From assembly GCA_014802445.1 (NCBI GenBank), contig JAAVCF010000009.1, forward strand, positions 81,399 to 145,398: 64,000 bases of DNA. The letters run 5' to 3'. The position numbers and the translations under genes were made by a program. Numbering within the stretch: the first letter of the stretch is position 1; each line of letters begins with the position of its first letter. Under the pieces are notes generated by a model, which was not told the origin of the DNA, searched no databases, and saw nothing but the letters and a program-made list of their open reading frames with translations. This document shows positions 29,625 to 40,000 of the stretch, piece by piece. The DNA comes from Bacteroides sp. GTDB taxonomy: Bacteria > Bacteroidota > Bacteroidia > Bacteroidales > Muribaculaceae.

Positions 29625-32600
29625 CGGCTGCGCGAGCACCTGCTCCAGGATGCTCACAGCGGTCTCCACAGTCGTCACTTCGGTGAACACCATCGACTGC
29701 TTGCCGGGCACCTGCCTGATGGAGCCCCCCATAGGATGGTTCTGAAGCCAGCCTATAAACCGCCCGAAAATCGAGGAGTTATAGTAGGCCTGGTTTGACT
29801 CGTCAACGAAGTAGACAATCATCTGGCCGCGCTTGAGCGACACTTTCTCAATGCCCAGCTGGCGGGCCAGGCGCCGCAGGCGGGGCACACGCAGCAGCTC
29901 GGCCGTCACGGCGGGTATCTTGCCGAAGCGGTCAATCAGGCGCGCCTTGAAATTGCGCAGGTCAATCTCGCGCTCAATGGAGTCAAGCTCCTGATAGAGA
30001 GCCACTCGCTCGCTGTCGCGAGGCACGTAGGTGGGCGGCAGCATCAGCTCCATGTCACTCTCAATCACGCAGTCAGCCACATACTCTGCTCCCTCCCCCT
30101 CGGCGCCGCCGTCAGTGGCGGCTTTGTCAAGGTGGCCGAATTCTTCGGTACGCAGCTCTGTAACAGCCTCTTTCAGTATCTTCTGATAGGTCTCGTAGCC
30201 AAGGTCGGCAATGAAGCCGCTCTGTTCGGCACCGAGCAGGTTGCCCGCGCCGCGTATGTCAAGGTCCTGCATCGCTATGTGGATGCCGCTGCCAAGGTCG
30301 CTGAAGCTTTCTATGGCCTGGAGGCGCCGCCGGGCCACGGGCGACAGGGGCACGTAAGGGGGCACCATCAGATAGCAGAAGGCTTTGCGTGAGCTTCGTC
30401 CCACGCGTCCGCGCAGCTGGTGAAGCTCGCTCAGGCCGAAGTTCTGGGCGTTGTTGATGATCATGGTGTTGACATTGGGCATGTCAATGCCGCTCTCTAT
30501 GATGGTGGTGGCTATCAGCACGTCATAGTCATGCGCGGCAAAGTCCACGATGGTCTTCTCCAGTTGCTCGGGGGGCATCTGCCCGTGGCCTATGGCCACC
30601 CGGGCGTCAGGCACAAGCCTTTTCACCATCGCCTCAAGCTCGTGGAGCCCCTCTATGCGGTTGTTGACAATAAACACTTGCCCGTTGCGCGACAGCTCGA
30701 AGTTGATGGCCTCGGCGAGCAGGTCGTCCGTCAGGGCGTTCACTGACGTAACGATAGGGTGGCGATTGGCCGGTGGGGTTGTGATGGCCGAGAGGTCACG
30801 CGCCCCCATGAGTGAAAACTGCAGGGTGCGGGGAATCGGCGTGGCGCTCATGGTCAGGGTGTCAACATTGGTTTTCAGCTGCTTGAGCTTCTCCTTGACG
30901 GCCACTCCGAATTTCTGCTCCTCATCCACCACAAGCAGCCCCAGGTCCTTGAATTTCACCTGTTTGCCAATCAGCTTGTGGGTGCCTATCAGGATGTCTA
31001 TTTTTCCTGCGGCAAGGTCGGCCAGAATCTCTTTTGTCTGCTTGGGGGTGCGGGCTCTTGACAGATAATCCACCCTCACCGGGAAGTCCTTGAGGCGCTT
31101 GGAGAAGGTGCGGAAGTGTTGATAGGCCAGCACCGTGGTGGGCACCAACACAGCCGTCTGCTTATTGTCGGCAGCGGCTTTGAACGCCGCGCGCACGGCA
31201 ATCTCGGTCTTGCCGAACCCCACATCGCCGCATATCAGGCGGTCCATCGGCTGCTCGCTCTCCATGTCGGCCTTCACCTCGCGGGTGGCCTTGAGCTGGT
31301 CAGGGGTGTCCTCATAGATAAATGAGGCTTCCAGCTCATGCTGCAGGTAGCTGTCAGGGGCAAAGGCGTGGCCTTTTTCCTCGCGGCGCGCGGCATAGAG
31401 GCGTATCAGGTCGCGGGCTATGTCCTTGAGCTTGCTCTTGGTTTTCTCTTTGACGCGGTTCCACGCTCCGGTGCCGAGCTTGTTGATTTTTGGGGGCACT
31501 CCCTCTTTGCCGCGGTATTTCGAGAGTTTGTGGAGGGCGTGGATTGATACGAAGATGATGTCGTCGTTGGCATAGATGAGTTTGATCATCTCCTGGGGAT
31601 GGCCGTTAACCTCCGTGCGCAGGAGTCCGGCGAATTTGCCCACTCCGTGGTCAATATGCACTATGAAGTCACCGGGCTCTATGGCCTGAAGCTCTTTGAG
31701 CGAGAGGGCGAGCTTGCCTGACCGCGCGCGGTCACTCTTGAGCGAATACTTATGGAAGCGGTCAAATATCTGGTGGTCAGTGAAGAAGCAGCGCTTCGTC
31801 ACATGGTCCGTGAAGCCTTCATGCAGCGTGGTCATCACAGGCGTGAAGTCAATCTTGTCGCCGCGGTCGGCAAAGATGGCTTTGAGGCGTTCCTGCTGTC
31901 GCTCGCTCTCTGAGAGGATGTAGAGGGTGTAGCCCTCGGTGAGCAGCCGCTTGAAGGAGTCGCTGATGAGTTCGAAGTTCTTGTGATAGATGGCCTGCGG
32001 CGAGCAGTGAAAGTCAATGGAGGCCGTGGAGGGGTCATGAAGGTCAGCGGCGGTAAACTGCAGCTGCTTGAACTTATCCCACCTCGCGGCAAACTCCTCG
32101 GGGTCAACCACATGGGTCATTGCATCCTTCTCCCCTTCGCCGGCTATGCTGGCGCTGTCGCTGTAGGTTTCGGAGGCGATGGCGCGGATGCGGTCAACGG
32201 TGTAGACAGAGCTCCTGACGGCTATCAGCGTGCTCGCGGGGATGAAGTCGAGTATCGACTCGCCACGGGTGGCCGACGCCACTCCCGAGGTCACCGCTAT
32301 GTCGTCAAGCTCGCGCTCGGAGAGCTGGGTCTCTATGTTAAACAGGCGTATGGAGTCAATCTCATCACCGAAAAAGTCAATGCGCACGGGCAGCTCGTGG
32401 CTGTAGCCGAATATGTCGAGGATGGAGCCGCGCACGGCAAACTGCCCCGGCTCATACACATAGTCCTCCTCCGTAAAGGCATTGTCACGCAGCCATTTCA
32501 CGGCTTCGGTAAGGTCCGTCTCCGTCCCTTTCACAAACCGCAGGGTGTGGCCCGCAAGCACTTCCCGCGAGGCCACTCGCTCGGCCAGCGCCTCGGGATA

Positions 32601-32966
32601 GCTCACCACAAAGCGCAGCGTCGCCGAGTCGTGCCAGCTGTTGAGCGTCTCTGTCCGCAGGATGCGGTTAGGCGCGTCCGGCTGCCCGTACTTTATGTGG
32701 CGCTTATAGCCTGAGGGAAACATCATCACCGCCTCCTCGCCCAGCAGGCGCGTCAGGTCGTGATATATGTAGCCGGCATCGTCAAGATTGTCGCCCACCA
32801 CCATCACCGGCTCCTTCCTCCGCTTCATGGCCGCAAGCAGCATGGCCGGCGATGACCCGGCGAGATTGTAGACACTCGCGGGCCCCTTGCCGCTCAGCGC
32901 GCTGTCAAGGGCCTGCTGCCGGGCAGGGGTCATGAAAAGGTCAAGAAGTTGCGCCGAACCGCTCAT
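29619..32966 (-). CDS. mfd: Transcription-repair coupling factor
   Basis: DRLICGDVGFGKTEIAVRAAFKA, HKLIGKQVKFKDLGLLVVDEEQKFGV, LHQLRGRVGRSSRKAFCYL. Confidence 0.97.
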   Translation of the reverse strand: MSGSAQLLDLFMTPARQQALDSALSGKGPASVYNLAGSSPAMLLAAMKRRKEPVMVVGDNLDDAGYIYHDLTRLLGEEAVMMFPSGYKRHIKYGQPDAPNRILRTETLNSWHDSATLRFVVSYPEALAERVASREVLAGHTLRFVKGTETDLTEAVKWLRDNAFTEEDYVYEPGQFAVRGSILDIFGYSHELPVRIDFFGDEIDSIRLFNIETQLSERELDDIAVTSGVASATRGESILDFIPASTLIAVRSSVYTVDRIRAIASETYSDSASIAGEGEKDAMTHVVDPEEFAARWDKFKQLQFTAADLHDPSTASIDFHCSPQAIYHKNFELISDSFKRLLTEGYTLYILSESERQQERLKAIFADRGDKIDFTPVMTTLHEGFTDHVTKRCFFTDHQIFDRFHKYSLKSDRARSGKLALSLKELQAIEPGDFIVHIDHGVGKFAGLLRTEVNGHPQEMIKLIYANDDIIFVSIHALHKLSKYRGKEGVPPKINKLGTGAWNRVKEKTKSKLKDIARDLIRLYAARREEKGHAFAPDSYLQHELEASFIYEDTPDQLKATREVKADMESEQPMDRLICGDVGFGKTEIAVRAAFKAAADNKQTAVLVPTTVLAYQHFRTFSKRLKDFPVRVDYLSRARTPKQTKEILADLAAGKIDILIGTHKLIGKQVKFKDLGLLVVDEEQKFGVAVKEKLKQLKTNVDTLTMSATPIPRTLQFSLMGARDLSAITTPPANRHPIVTSVNALTDDLLAEAINFELSRNGQVFIVNNRIEGLHELEAMVKRLVPDARVAIGHGQMPPEQLEKTIVDFAAHDYDVLIATTIIESGIDMPNVNTMIINNAQNFGLSELHQLRGRVGRSSRKAFCYLMVPPYVPLSPVARRRLQAIESFSDLGSGIHIAMQDLDIRGAGNLLGAEQSGFIADLGYETYQKILKEAVTELRTEEFGHLDKAATDGGAEGEGAEYVADCVIESDMELMLPPTYVPRDSERVALYQELDSIEREIDLRNFKARLIDRFGKIPAVTAELLRVPRLRRLARQLGIEKVSLKRGQMIVYFVDESNQAYYNSSIFGRFIGWLQNHPMGGSIRQVPGKQSMVFTEVTTVETAVSILEQVLAQPD

Positions 32967-34630
32967 TTCGCCTTTTTCTTATCGGTTTTTGACGGTGAAA
33001 GGATGGTGATGTAGTCCTGGCTCGCCAGGATTTCAGCCGCTTTGTCAAGGTCAGGATCGTCGCGAAGCTGGCTCTGCACGCGCCCTTTCTGATAGTAGTA
33101 ACGCTCGGCTATCTCACCGGCCAGGAACGGCTCTATCTCTTTGCGGTGGGTGTCAAGGTCTCGCTGTAGGTCATGCTTGAGCAGCCCGGCCAGCACGTCA
33201 AACTCAGCCTTTGTCGAGTCGTTCATATAGCCCTCAGTCTCGGCTGTCTGGCGCATGCGTTCAAGCATCACCTCACACACCTTGTCATATTCAAACTTCT
33301 CGGGGTCAATAGATCGCTTGAAGTCGGCATATATTGAATCGGTTATCACAAAGTCAAGTGCCGGAGCTATCGTGTCGTGCGTGGCGCGGTAACGGTTGGC
33401 GTAGTCAAAGGCCCAGTTGTCGCGCACAATGTTGTAAACCAGGCGACTCCCCTCGGGGCGGGTAATGTTCACGTCAGGGGTGATGCCGCCGCCGTCGCGC
33501 ACCTCGCGCCCGTGGCGGGTCTTAAACACGTTAGCCAGCGAGTCGGGTATCCGCGCCACACTCCCGTCAGGATTCCTCCGTGAATAGTCAATGGCCTGAA
33601 TCAGGCGCCCTGAGGGAAGATAATACTTTGCCACAGTCACATAGAGCAGATTATTGTAAGGCAGCTCGCGGGTGCTCTGCACCAGCCCCTTGCCAAACGA
33701 ACGGTTGCCTATAATCACGGCCCGGTCAAGGTCCTGGAGCGCCCCGGCGGTAATCTCCGACGATGACGCCGTGCCTCCGTCTATGAGCACAAACAGCGGC
33801 ATGTCAGGCATGATAGGCTGCCCCGAGGTCTTGTAGATTTTCTCATTGAGGGGCCCCTTGCCGCGGGTGCGGATCACCTCCGTGTGGGCCGGAAGGAAAT
33901 AGCCCAGAATCTTCACCGCAGCGTCCACAAGGCCGCCACCGTTGCCGCGAAGGTCAAGCACCACACCCTTCACCTCAGGATTGGCCTTGAACTCAAGCAG
34001 AGCCTTGCGCACCTCGTCGGCGCTCTTGTCGGTGTAGCTCGACAGGTAGATATAGCCCAGGTGGTCGCGCACCACGCCGCTCCACGTCACCGACGGCTCC
34101 TGAATCTTGCGCCGCGTGATGTCAAACGTCAGCACCGAGTCGGCCCCCACATACGGGCGCGCCACAGTCACCCTCACCTGGGTCCCCGCCGGACCCTTCA
34201 GGCGCTTGCTCACCTCGTCGCTCTTCATCCCCAGCACCGTGTCATTGTCAATCACCACAATCCTGTCGCCCGGTCTGAGCCCCGCCAGCTGCGCCGGGCT
34301 CCCCTCGTTGGGACCCGAAATGAACACGTCGCCGTCGCGCTGCATGATGTAGCTGCCAATGCCCGCATATTCTCCCGTCGTCTTGCGGTGAAGATTCTCC
34401 TGCTCCTTCTCGGGAATATATTCCGTGTAAGGATCAATATCATCCAGCATAGCCTCGATGGCCGTGTTGATGCTCTTCTCAGGATTGATGGAGTCAACGT
34501 AGAAAGTGTTCAGCTCCTTATAGAGCTGATTGAAAATGTTCAGATTCTGCTGAATCTCATTCTTCTTGGCGCTGATTGTAAAAGCGGCCGTAGCGGCAAC
34601 CGCAGCGGCTATATAAAGGATTTTTTTCAT
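32963..34630 (-). CDS. S41 family C-terminal processing peptidase
   Basis: PDZ (GSPAQLAGLRPGDRIVVIDND) and GVVLDLRGNGGGLVDAAVKI, IDGGTASSSEITAGALQD, GNRSFGKGLVQ. Confidence 0.93.
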   Translation of the reverse strand: MKKILYIAAAVAATAAFTISAKKNEIQQNLNIFNQLYKELNTFYVDSINPEKSINTAIEAMLDDIDPYTEYIPEKEQENLHRKTTGEYAGIGSYIMQRDGDVFISGPNEGSPAQLAGLRPGDRIVVIDNDTVLGMKSDEVSKRLKGPAGTQVRVTVARPYVGADSVLTFDITRRKIQEPSVTWSGVVRDHLGYIYLSSYTDKSADEVRKALLEFKANPEVKGVVLDLRGNGGGLVDAAVKILGYFLPAHTEVIRTRGKGPLNEKIYKTSGQPIMPDMPLFVLIDGGTASSSEITAGALQDLDRAVIIGNRSFGKGLVQSTRELPYNNLLYVTVAKYYLPSGRLIQAIDYSRRNPDGSVARIPDSLANVFKTRHGREVRDGGGITPDVNITRPEGSRLVYNIVRDNWAFDYANRYRATHDTIAPALDFVITDSIYADFKRSIDPEKFEYDKVCEVMLERMRQTAETEGYMNDSTKAEFDVLAGLLKHDLQRDLDTHRKEIEPFLAGEIAERYYYQKGRVQSQLRDDPDLDKAAEILASQDYITILSPSKTDKKKAK

Positions 34631-34812
34631 TGGCGGGATAAAACGTAAGTCTTGCCCCCATCCCGCGCATTCTCGCTGCATGGATGAAAGCGGACGCTAA
34701 ATTAATCATTATTTATAACATACCCGCAACCAAAATGGGTGAACCAAACAGAAAAATAAAATTTTTTTGCAAAAAAATCACCTCTGATGTTGCATAATTC
34801 AATGTGATGACG

Positions 34813-34820
34813 TAATTTTG
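34813..34820 (+). promoter_or_regulatory. TAATTTTG -7 box upstream of tRNA-Asn pair
   Basis: gacgTAATTTTGcagcg, with TTG-containing -33 region (tgttgcataatt) about 20 nt upstream. Confidence 0.55.
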
Positions 34821-34854
34821 CAGCGCAATTGCCTCTCGGAGGTGTTGCACACCT

Positions 34855-34931
34855 GCTTCAGTAGCTCAGTTGGTTAGAGCACCTGACTGTTAATCAGGGG
34901 GTCGTTGGTTCAAGCCCATCCTGAAGCGCCA
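34855..34931 (+). tRNA. tRNA-Asn (GTT), CCA encoded
   Basis: GCTTCAG acceptor/CTGAAGC, AGCTCAGTTGGTTAGAGC D arm, CTGACTGTTAATCAG anticodon arm, GGTTCAAGCCC T arm, then G-CCA. Confidence 0.95.
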
Positions 34932-34952
34932 ATTTTAATAAACCGATCAATT

Positions 34953-35026
34953 GCTTCAGTAGCTCAGTTGGTTAGAGCACCTGACTGTTAATCAGGGGGT
35001 CGTTGGTTCAAGCCCATCCTGAAGCG
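34953..35026 (+). tRNA. tRNA-Asn (GTT), second identical copy; CCA not encoded
   Basis: Identical 74-nt body to the first copy; followed by CCC rather than CCA. Confidence 0.95.
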
Positions 35027-35030
35027 CCCC

Positions 35031-35061
35031 GAACGCCGCACGGTCCCCCCGCGCGGCGTTC
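35031..35061 (+). terminator. Terminator-like hairpin after tRNA pair
   Basis: GAACGCCGC acggtccccccgc GCGGCGTTC followed by tcattt. Confidence 0.6.
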
Positions 35062-35066
35062 TCATT

Positions 35067-35365
35067 TCCCCCCTCCGCAAAGTACCCGCAAAAATGTAGG
35101 GCCACCCGTTCTGGGCGCCCGCCCTCCGCGACAAAACCCCTCCGCAAACCCCCTCCGCGAAACGTACGGACGTACCCCGCTGCATTCGCCCCTCCGCGAC
35201 AAAACACCCCTCCCGCAATGTACCCGCAAAAATGTAGGGGCGCCCGCCCTCCGCGACAAAACCCGTCGCAAACACCCCTCCGCAACATACCCGCAAAAAT
35301 GTAGGGGCGCCCGTTTGGGGCTCTCGCCCTCCGCGACAAAACCCCGCCCCCGTCCCGCAAACGCT
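35067..35365. repeat. GC-rich repeat block (three units of ACCCGCAAAAATGTAGGG...GCCCGCCCTCCGCGACAAAACCCC)
   Basis: Unit starts acccgcaaaaatgtaggg seen three times in ~300 bp; reverse-complement counterpart of the gggcgcccctacatttttgcgggt motif in the 6.9 kb and 60 kb blocks. Confidence 0.88.
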
Positions 35366-36125
35366 ATTCTACTTTTCGAAATACCATGTTGTTGAACTCA
35401 ATATTTCCGTCCACAAATTGAATGAAACTCAAACATAAGGAAATATGATCATTAAAAAATAGATTGTGGAATGCGGTGACTAAATAAGGGAATGACACTT
35501 CAATATCTTTCTTGTCAGTTAAATAAAGGGTGAATTCAGATGAGTAAGGGCACCTCGATCCATGATACACGGCGGCCCACGCAATCTCACTGTTACCAAA
35601 CGTGGACGTACTGACCGGAGGCAACGGATGGAAGCTAAAAGTCAAAATTTTAGTCTTTTTCGGAACTTTAAGCTGAAGGGTAGGACCGTTTGTAATAACG
35701 TCAAACGAATCAAGAGTTTCAGAATAATCGCCGTCCAGTCTCTTCATGGCAGTGTTTCTATCAGCCCACACTTTGGCTCGGAGCGGCATAGGCATTCTAT
35801 TATCAAATTTTAGGGTAACAGAAATGGACTTATTACTGCTTCTGCCTTTCTTTTCAATTATCGGCAGAGAAGATTGCTCTAAGTCTCCATCAGCCCTTAC
35901 TTCATAGATATTGTCAGTGATTTTAGTCACCTTGACACGCTGCACTTCGATGGGCTGCGCATCATCATTGCTATCATAAATAACAGTGCAGGAATCCCCC
36001 CTCATCACCAGCGCGAATGGCGAGCCGAGAGCCTTGTAGCATCCCTCGGGGATGGAAGATGACTGGGCAGAGACCGAAATAACCGCGATGGCCCCAATAA
36101 TGAGGGATATTATTTTATGTGTCAT
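35364..36125 (-). CDS. Exported protein of unknown function (paralogue of 36160-37041)
   Basis: Signal peptide MTHKIISLIIGAIAVISVSAQ; GCYKALGSPFALVMRGDSCTVI parallels GMYIGRLTLSFINDTCTVLE of the neighbour. Confidence 0.7.
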   Translation of the reverse strand: MTHKIISLIIGAIAVISVSAQSSSIPEGCYKALGSPFALVMRGDSCTVIYDSNDDAQPIEVQRVKVTKITDNIYEVRADGDLEQSSLPIIEKKGRSSNKSISVTLKFDNRMPMPLRAKVWADRNTAMKRLDGDYSETLDSFDVITNGPTLQLKVPKKTKILTFSFHPLPPVSTSTFGNSEIAWAAVYHGSRCPYSSEFTLYLTDKKDIEVSFPYLVTAFHNLFFNDHISLCLSFIQFVDGNIEFNNMVFRKVE

Positions 36126-36159
36126 TAGCTTGAAAGTTTACAGGGTTAAAAGATTGACT

Positions 36160-37041
36160 TCATTTTGGAATCTTAGGCTCGGAATAATCCCATTCGTAAG
36201 GAAAATCCACCCCCTCAGGAGGTTTAAACCATTGCACACCAGTACTGTTGAATTGAATTGAATAATTATCATCCGAATATACGAAATATCCGAATATAAC
36301 TCCATCCAAAAGGCAAGTATGCTGACACACCTTGTCAATATTAGGCGCATAAACTTCCATGTCCATTCCTTCAGAAATGGGGAAATGAAAATTAAATGAT
36401 GTGGGTGAAAATGTCCATTCTGAGCTTAATATGGTGATTGCGTCAACTTTCGGGTGTGCAACATTATGATGATTTTTGCAATTGAAAGTTTCTCTAATTG
36501 ATTTTATATACTCATTTTCTTCATTCTTCTGAAATGTATAATCCAGAGTTCCACTTCCGCCATCACCGTAATCAGTTTGGCTATCCGGCACTATATTGAC
36601 ATCAACAGAACGCAAATTTCCCGGCACTTTGAATTCCATCACCGTTGTGTCACTCTGCTGATACCTGCCATCAGAGTGATACCAGAAAAACGGAACGGGA
36701 AAGTTCTCATTAAGAGTCATCTTCACAGTAATGGAATCAGCAGATTGACTCCGGCCGGTTGTACGGGTTTCAATTTCAAGTGATTCGGGCTCGCCAATTC
36801 TGACAAATTTGTAGTAATTATCCGAAAGCTTCTCAGCATAAAATTTGCCTATAGGAGAATAAATGGATGAAGCATCCTCTTGTTTGTTTATCTCCAGAAC
36901 CGTACATGTGTCATTAATAAAGGAGAGTGTTAGCCTTCCGATATACATGCCGTCAAGGATGTTGTTTTTGTGGGCAGAAGCCGAGTGAACCACGCCCAGC
37001 AGCATGGCCACACTAAACATAATTTTAAGTAAATAATTCAT
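36160..37041 (-). CDS. Exported protein of unknown function (paralogue of 35364-36125)
   Basis: Signal peptide MNYLLKIMFSVAMLLGVVHSASA; shared GRSxxxDSITVxMxxxxxFPVP pattern. Confidence 0.7.
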   Translation of the reverse strand: MNYLLKIMFSVAMLLGVVHSASAHKNNILDGMYIGRLTLSFINDTCTVLEINKQEDASSIYSPIGKFYAEKLSDNYYKFVRIGEPESLEIETRTTGRSQSADSITVKMTLNENFPVPFFWYHSDGRYQQSDTTVMEFKVPGNLRSVDVNIVPDSQTDYGDGGSGTLDYTFQKNEENEYIKSIRETFNCKNHHNVAHPKVDAITILSSEWTFSPTSFNFHFPISEGMDMEVYAPNIDKVCQHTCLLDGVIFGYFVYSDDNYSIQFNSTGVQWFKPPEGVDFPYEWDYSEPKIPK

Positions 37042-37065
37042 ATAGGTTCTATTTATTTAATCTCC

Positions 37066-40000
37066 TTACTGCTTTTTTACATATTTTCCATATTTTTCTA
37101 CTGAGTCAGGATCGGACTTTATATGATTGTTATATTGTTCTAATCCTATTTTAAATACGTTTATCGCACCTTGTACATTTTCCGAATTGTCTCTTAGACT
37201 TCGCTTCATCAAGCCCCTAAGAATACTTTCCATAGTTACATCACTTATATCTGACGGAGAACCAAGAAAATCTTCATCATCGAGGGCATATTGGGTTCGA
37301 TAGGCTTCTACTTCATTTAGAGCCTGATAAAAAGAAACATTGCTAGTATTTAACATACGTCCGTTTTTGTCAAAACGTTTGGCTTTTTTTTCATCTGTAA
37401 GTTTCATCCATTGGCCAACATGTCTAATCTCATGACCTTTAAGGGAACCACTGATTCCCCTAATATAAATCAGGTCTCCATCTTTTTCTACATAACTTTC
37501 TACATCTCCGGATAAGTCTCTTAGGCAGAAAGTCTGTTCAGATTGAGCTATTTCATCAATAATCCTCAGAGTCTCTTCAAGATGCTCAATGGCAATTTGA
37601 GCATTTTCCTTCATTTTATCATTTCCATTTTTTTCAGCATTATCCAACTCCATTTTGTGCCTGTCAAGAGCTCTATTTACATATGATATGAAATCATCAA
37701 TCCCTGACATCTTATCCCACTTGTTCCCGGATGGATCAATCAAGTTTAGGGGGTTGCCCGCACAGTAGAGATAAGGTGACAGCCATCTATAGGATTCGGA
37801 CATGATATCGGGCGAAAGGAATATGCCGAGGTCAGGGAAGTAAAGGCGTGCGCCGTGGTGGGCCATGTTGAGCCCAAAGCGCATGTCAAGCTCTTTTCCT
37901 GAAAACTTGTAGGGATTCACTTCAGGATTGGTTGAAACGAACGGAAGTCCGTAGGAATAGTAGAGAGTGGACTGCTCCACTTTGCCGTTTTGATTGACCA
38001 CGGCGCTAACGTTGCCCTGCCAATCAAGGAGATAGGTGTGAAAGCTTCCGTCGGCCCAATAACCTTTTGAGTGGTTGATACGGGTGAGTGAGTCGCGCTC
38101 AAATTCAAAGTTGTTAATCCATCTATGGTCCTCGATTATGCGGTTCACCTTGATGGAGTCAAGCGGAATAATGATTGTGCCTCCTCCTCCTATGGGCGCA
38201 CGTTGAGAGCCATTATCCGACAACAGTGATGAAACGCCGCCCCCGGAGATATATTGGGGTTCCCACAACTGTTCGCGAAGCTTTGTGCCTGATGCGGAAT
38301 AAAAGTAATCTATTCGGCAGCCGTTGGCAAGTCTCATCCTCATGGGGCGCCCGGTGATGCTCCATTCAATAGATTCAATGCCACGGTTAAGGTCAGAGGT
38401 CATTCTGCCACAACGATCATAAGTGTACTCGGTGGCATCATCCGCTCCGTCATGGAAATCGAAGCCATCGGCTCCGATGGTTGATGTGATATCGTCAGTT
38501 ACCTTAAGAAGCTGATTGCCATTGTAGTTCAGCGAAAGATTATCTGTGGTGATAACAGGCAGCACTTTTGTGCCTAATCCACCGAGCAAAATTCCACCTG
38601 GCTCTCCAAACCGTCTGCGGGTTAGCGCCGTGATGTTTGAATTGCGGTCATAGGTGTAAGAGGCTTCGGTCATCGAGCCGGTGTAAAGGGTACCTGTCGG
38701 AGCAGGTCCCGAAGTGTAAACAGCTATGGCTCCGGTGGTGTTGACAGATAGAAGTCTGGCCATTCCATCATAAGTAAACTTGGAGCTGAACGTTTTGCCA
38801 TCCTTCTGGGAGGTGGTGCGTCCAATGATAAGTCCTGCGGGGGAGTAGGTGAAATCCTGTAAGAAGCAGGGGGTGTCGAGAGTTATGAGTTGTGAATTGA
38901 GGTCAAATGTATAAGTTGTGGTGCCTGCCATAGTCCTTTCTGTGGCCAATTGACCCACTCCGTCATAACCGAGTCGCGACACTTCCACGGATGTTGACGA
39001 GTCAAGCTTGGATGCAGTGGAAAGAAGTCGTCCAAGGTTATCATATAACATAGATGACTTTTCACTACTTGCCACAGAGCCGTCTTTGTTCATAATGCTT
39101 CGTGTGATCGATGTGGGCTGACCGGCAATGTTGTAGAGGGTCTGAGTGGATTCAAATATATCAGAGCTTACGGTTGACGACACGGTTTTGGTTACACGTT
39201 CTTCGTAGTCGTACTGATACGCCGTCAGGATGTTATAAGGAGTGGAGTCAGTTGTGGAGCTCCCAAGCGATGAATTTTCTATTTCAGGATGAAGTATTGC
39301 CTCAAGATGACCGGTAAGGAGTCCTGAAGAATAACTTGTGGAAGAAAAACCGGGAAGAGCAGGCATTCCTGATAGCGACAAGAAATGGTAGTGGTCAAAA
39401 TAATTAGTTTCAAGAATCTCTAGACCCGGCAGTCGTCCAAGCTTGTGAGAGTAGCCATTGAGGCTGCCTCCCGCGCCCATATAGCTCACCGTCATGTCAA
39501 GGTTTTCGGCACCTTCTGCGGGAATTACCGATGACAGGCATTCCCCTTTGATTACCAGACGTCCCGTCTGATCATAAAGGTAAATCATGCATCGGCCTGC
39601 GGCTTTCTGTTCACCATCTTGAGAAAAAGCGATGCGACCTTTGCTGTCATAGAAATAGCTCTCCGGCTCGCAACCGGGTAGACGTTTCTCTTTAATTCTT
39701 CCAGCCGAGTCATAAACATAATAATAAGCGTTCTGCTTCAGCGCAGTGCTGTATTTTAGCGGCTCTCTACCGTAGGTTTGAGTCCACTCCTGAACATATT
39801 CAGGAGTGAGCACAACCAGCGGATTGCCCCATGAATCATAGATATAGTAAGTGTCGGCATAGGATGATTCTTTTATTTTACGTCTTTCAAGCAGGGTTAG
39901 GCCGCGCCAGTCGGTAAAGGTGAGAATCATATTTCCGTCAGGGTCGATGGTGCGTACCACCTCCAGACTTCCATCGGCCCAGTAACCGTTGCGCTCCACA

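Noticed and set aside
33884-34648. 254-aa plus-strand ORF
   Set aside because: Antisense shadow of the S41 protease gene.
35067-35365. CRISPR array
   Set aside because: Unit lengths are irregular, units are GC-rich hairpins without unique spacers of constant size, and no cas genes are present.
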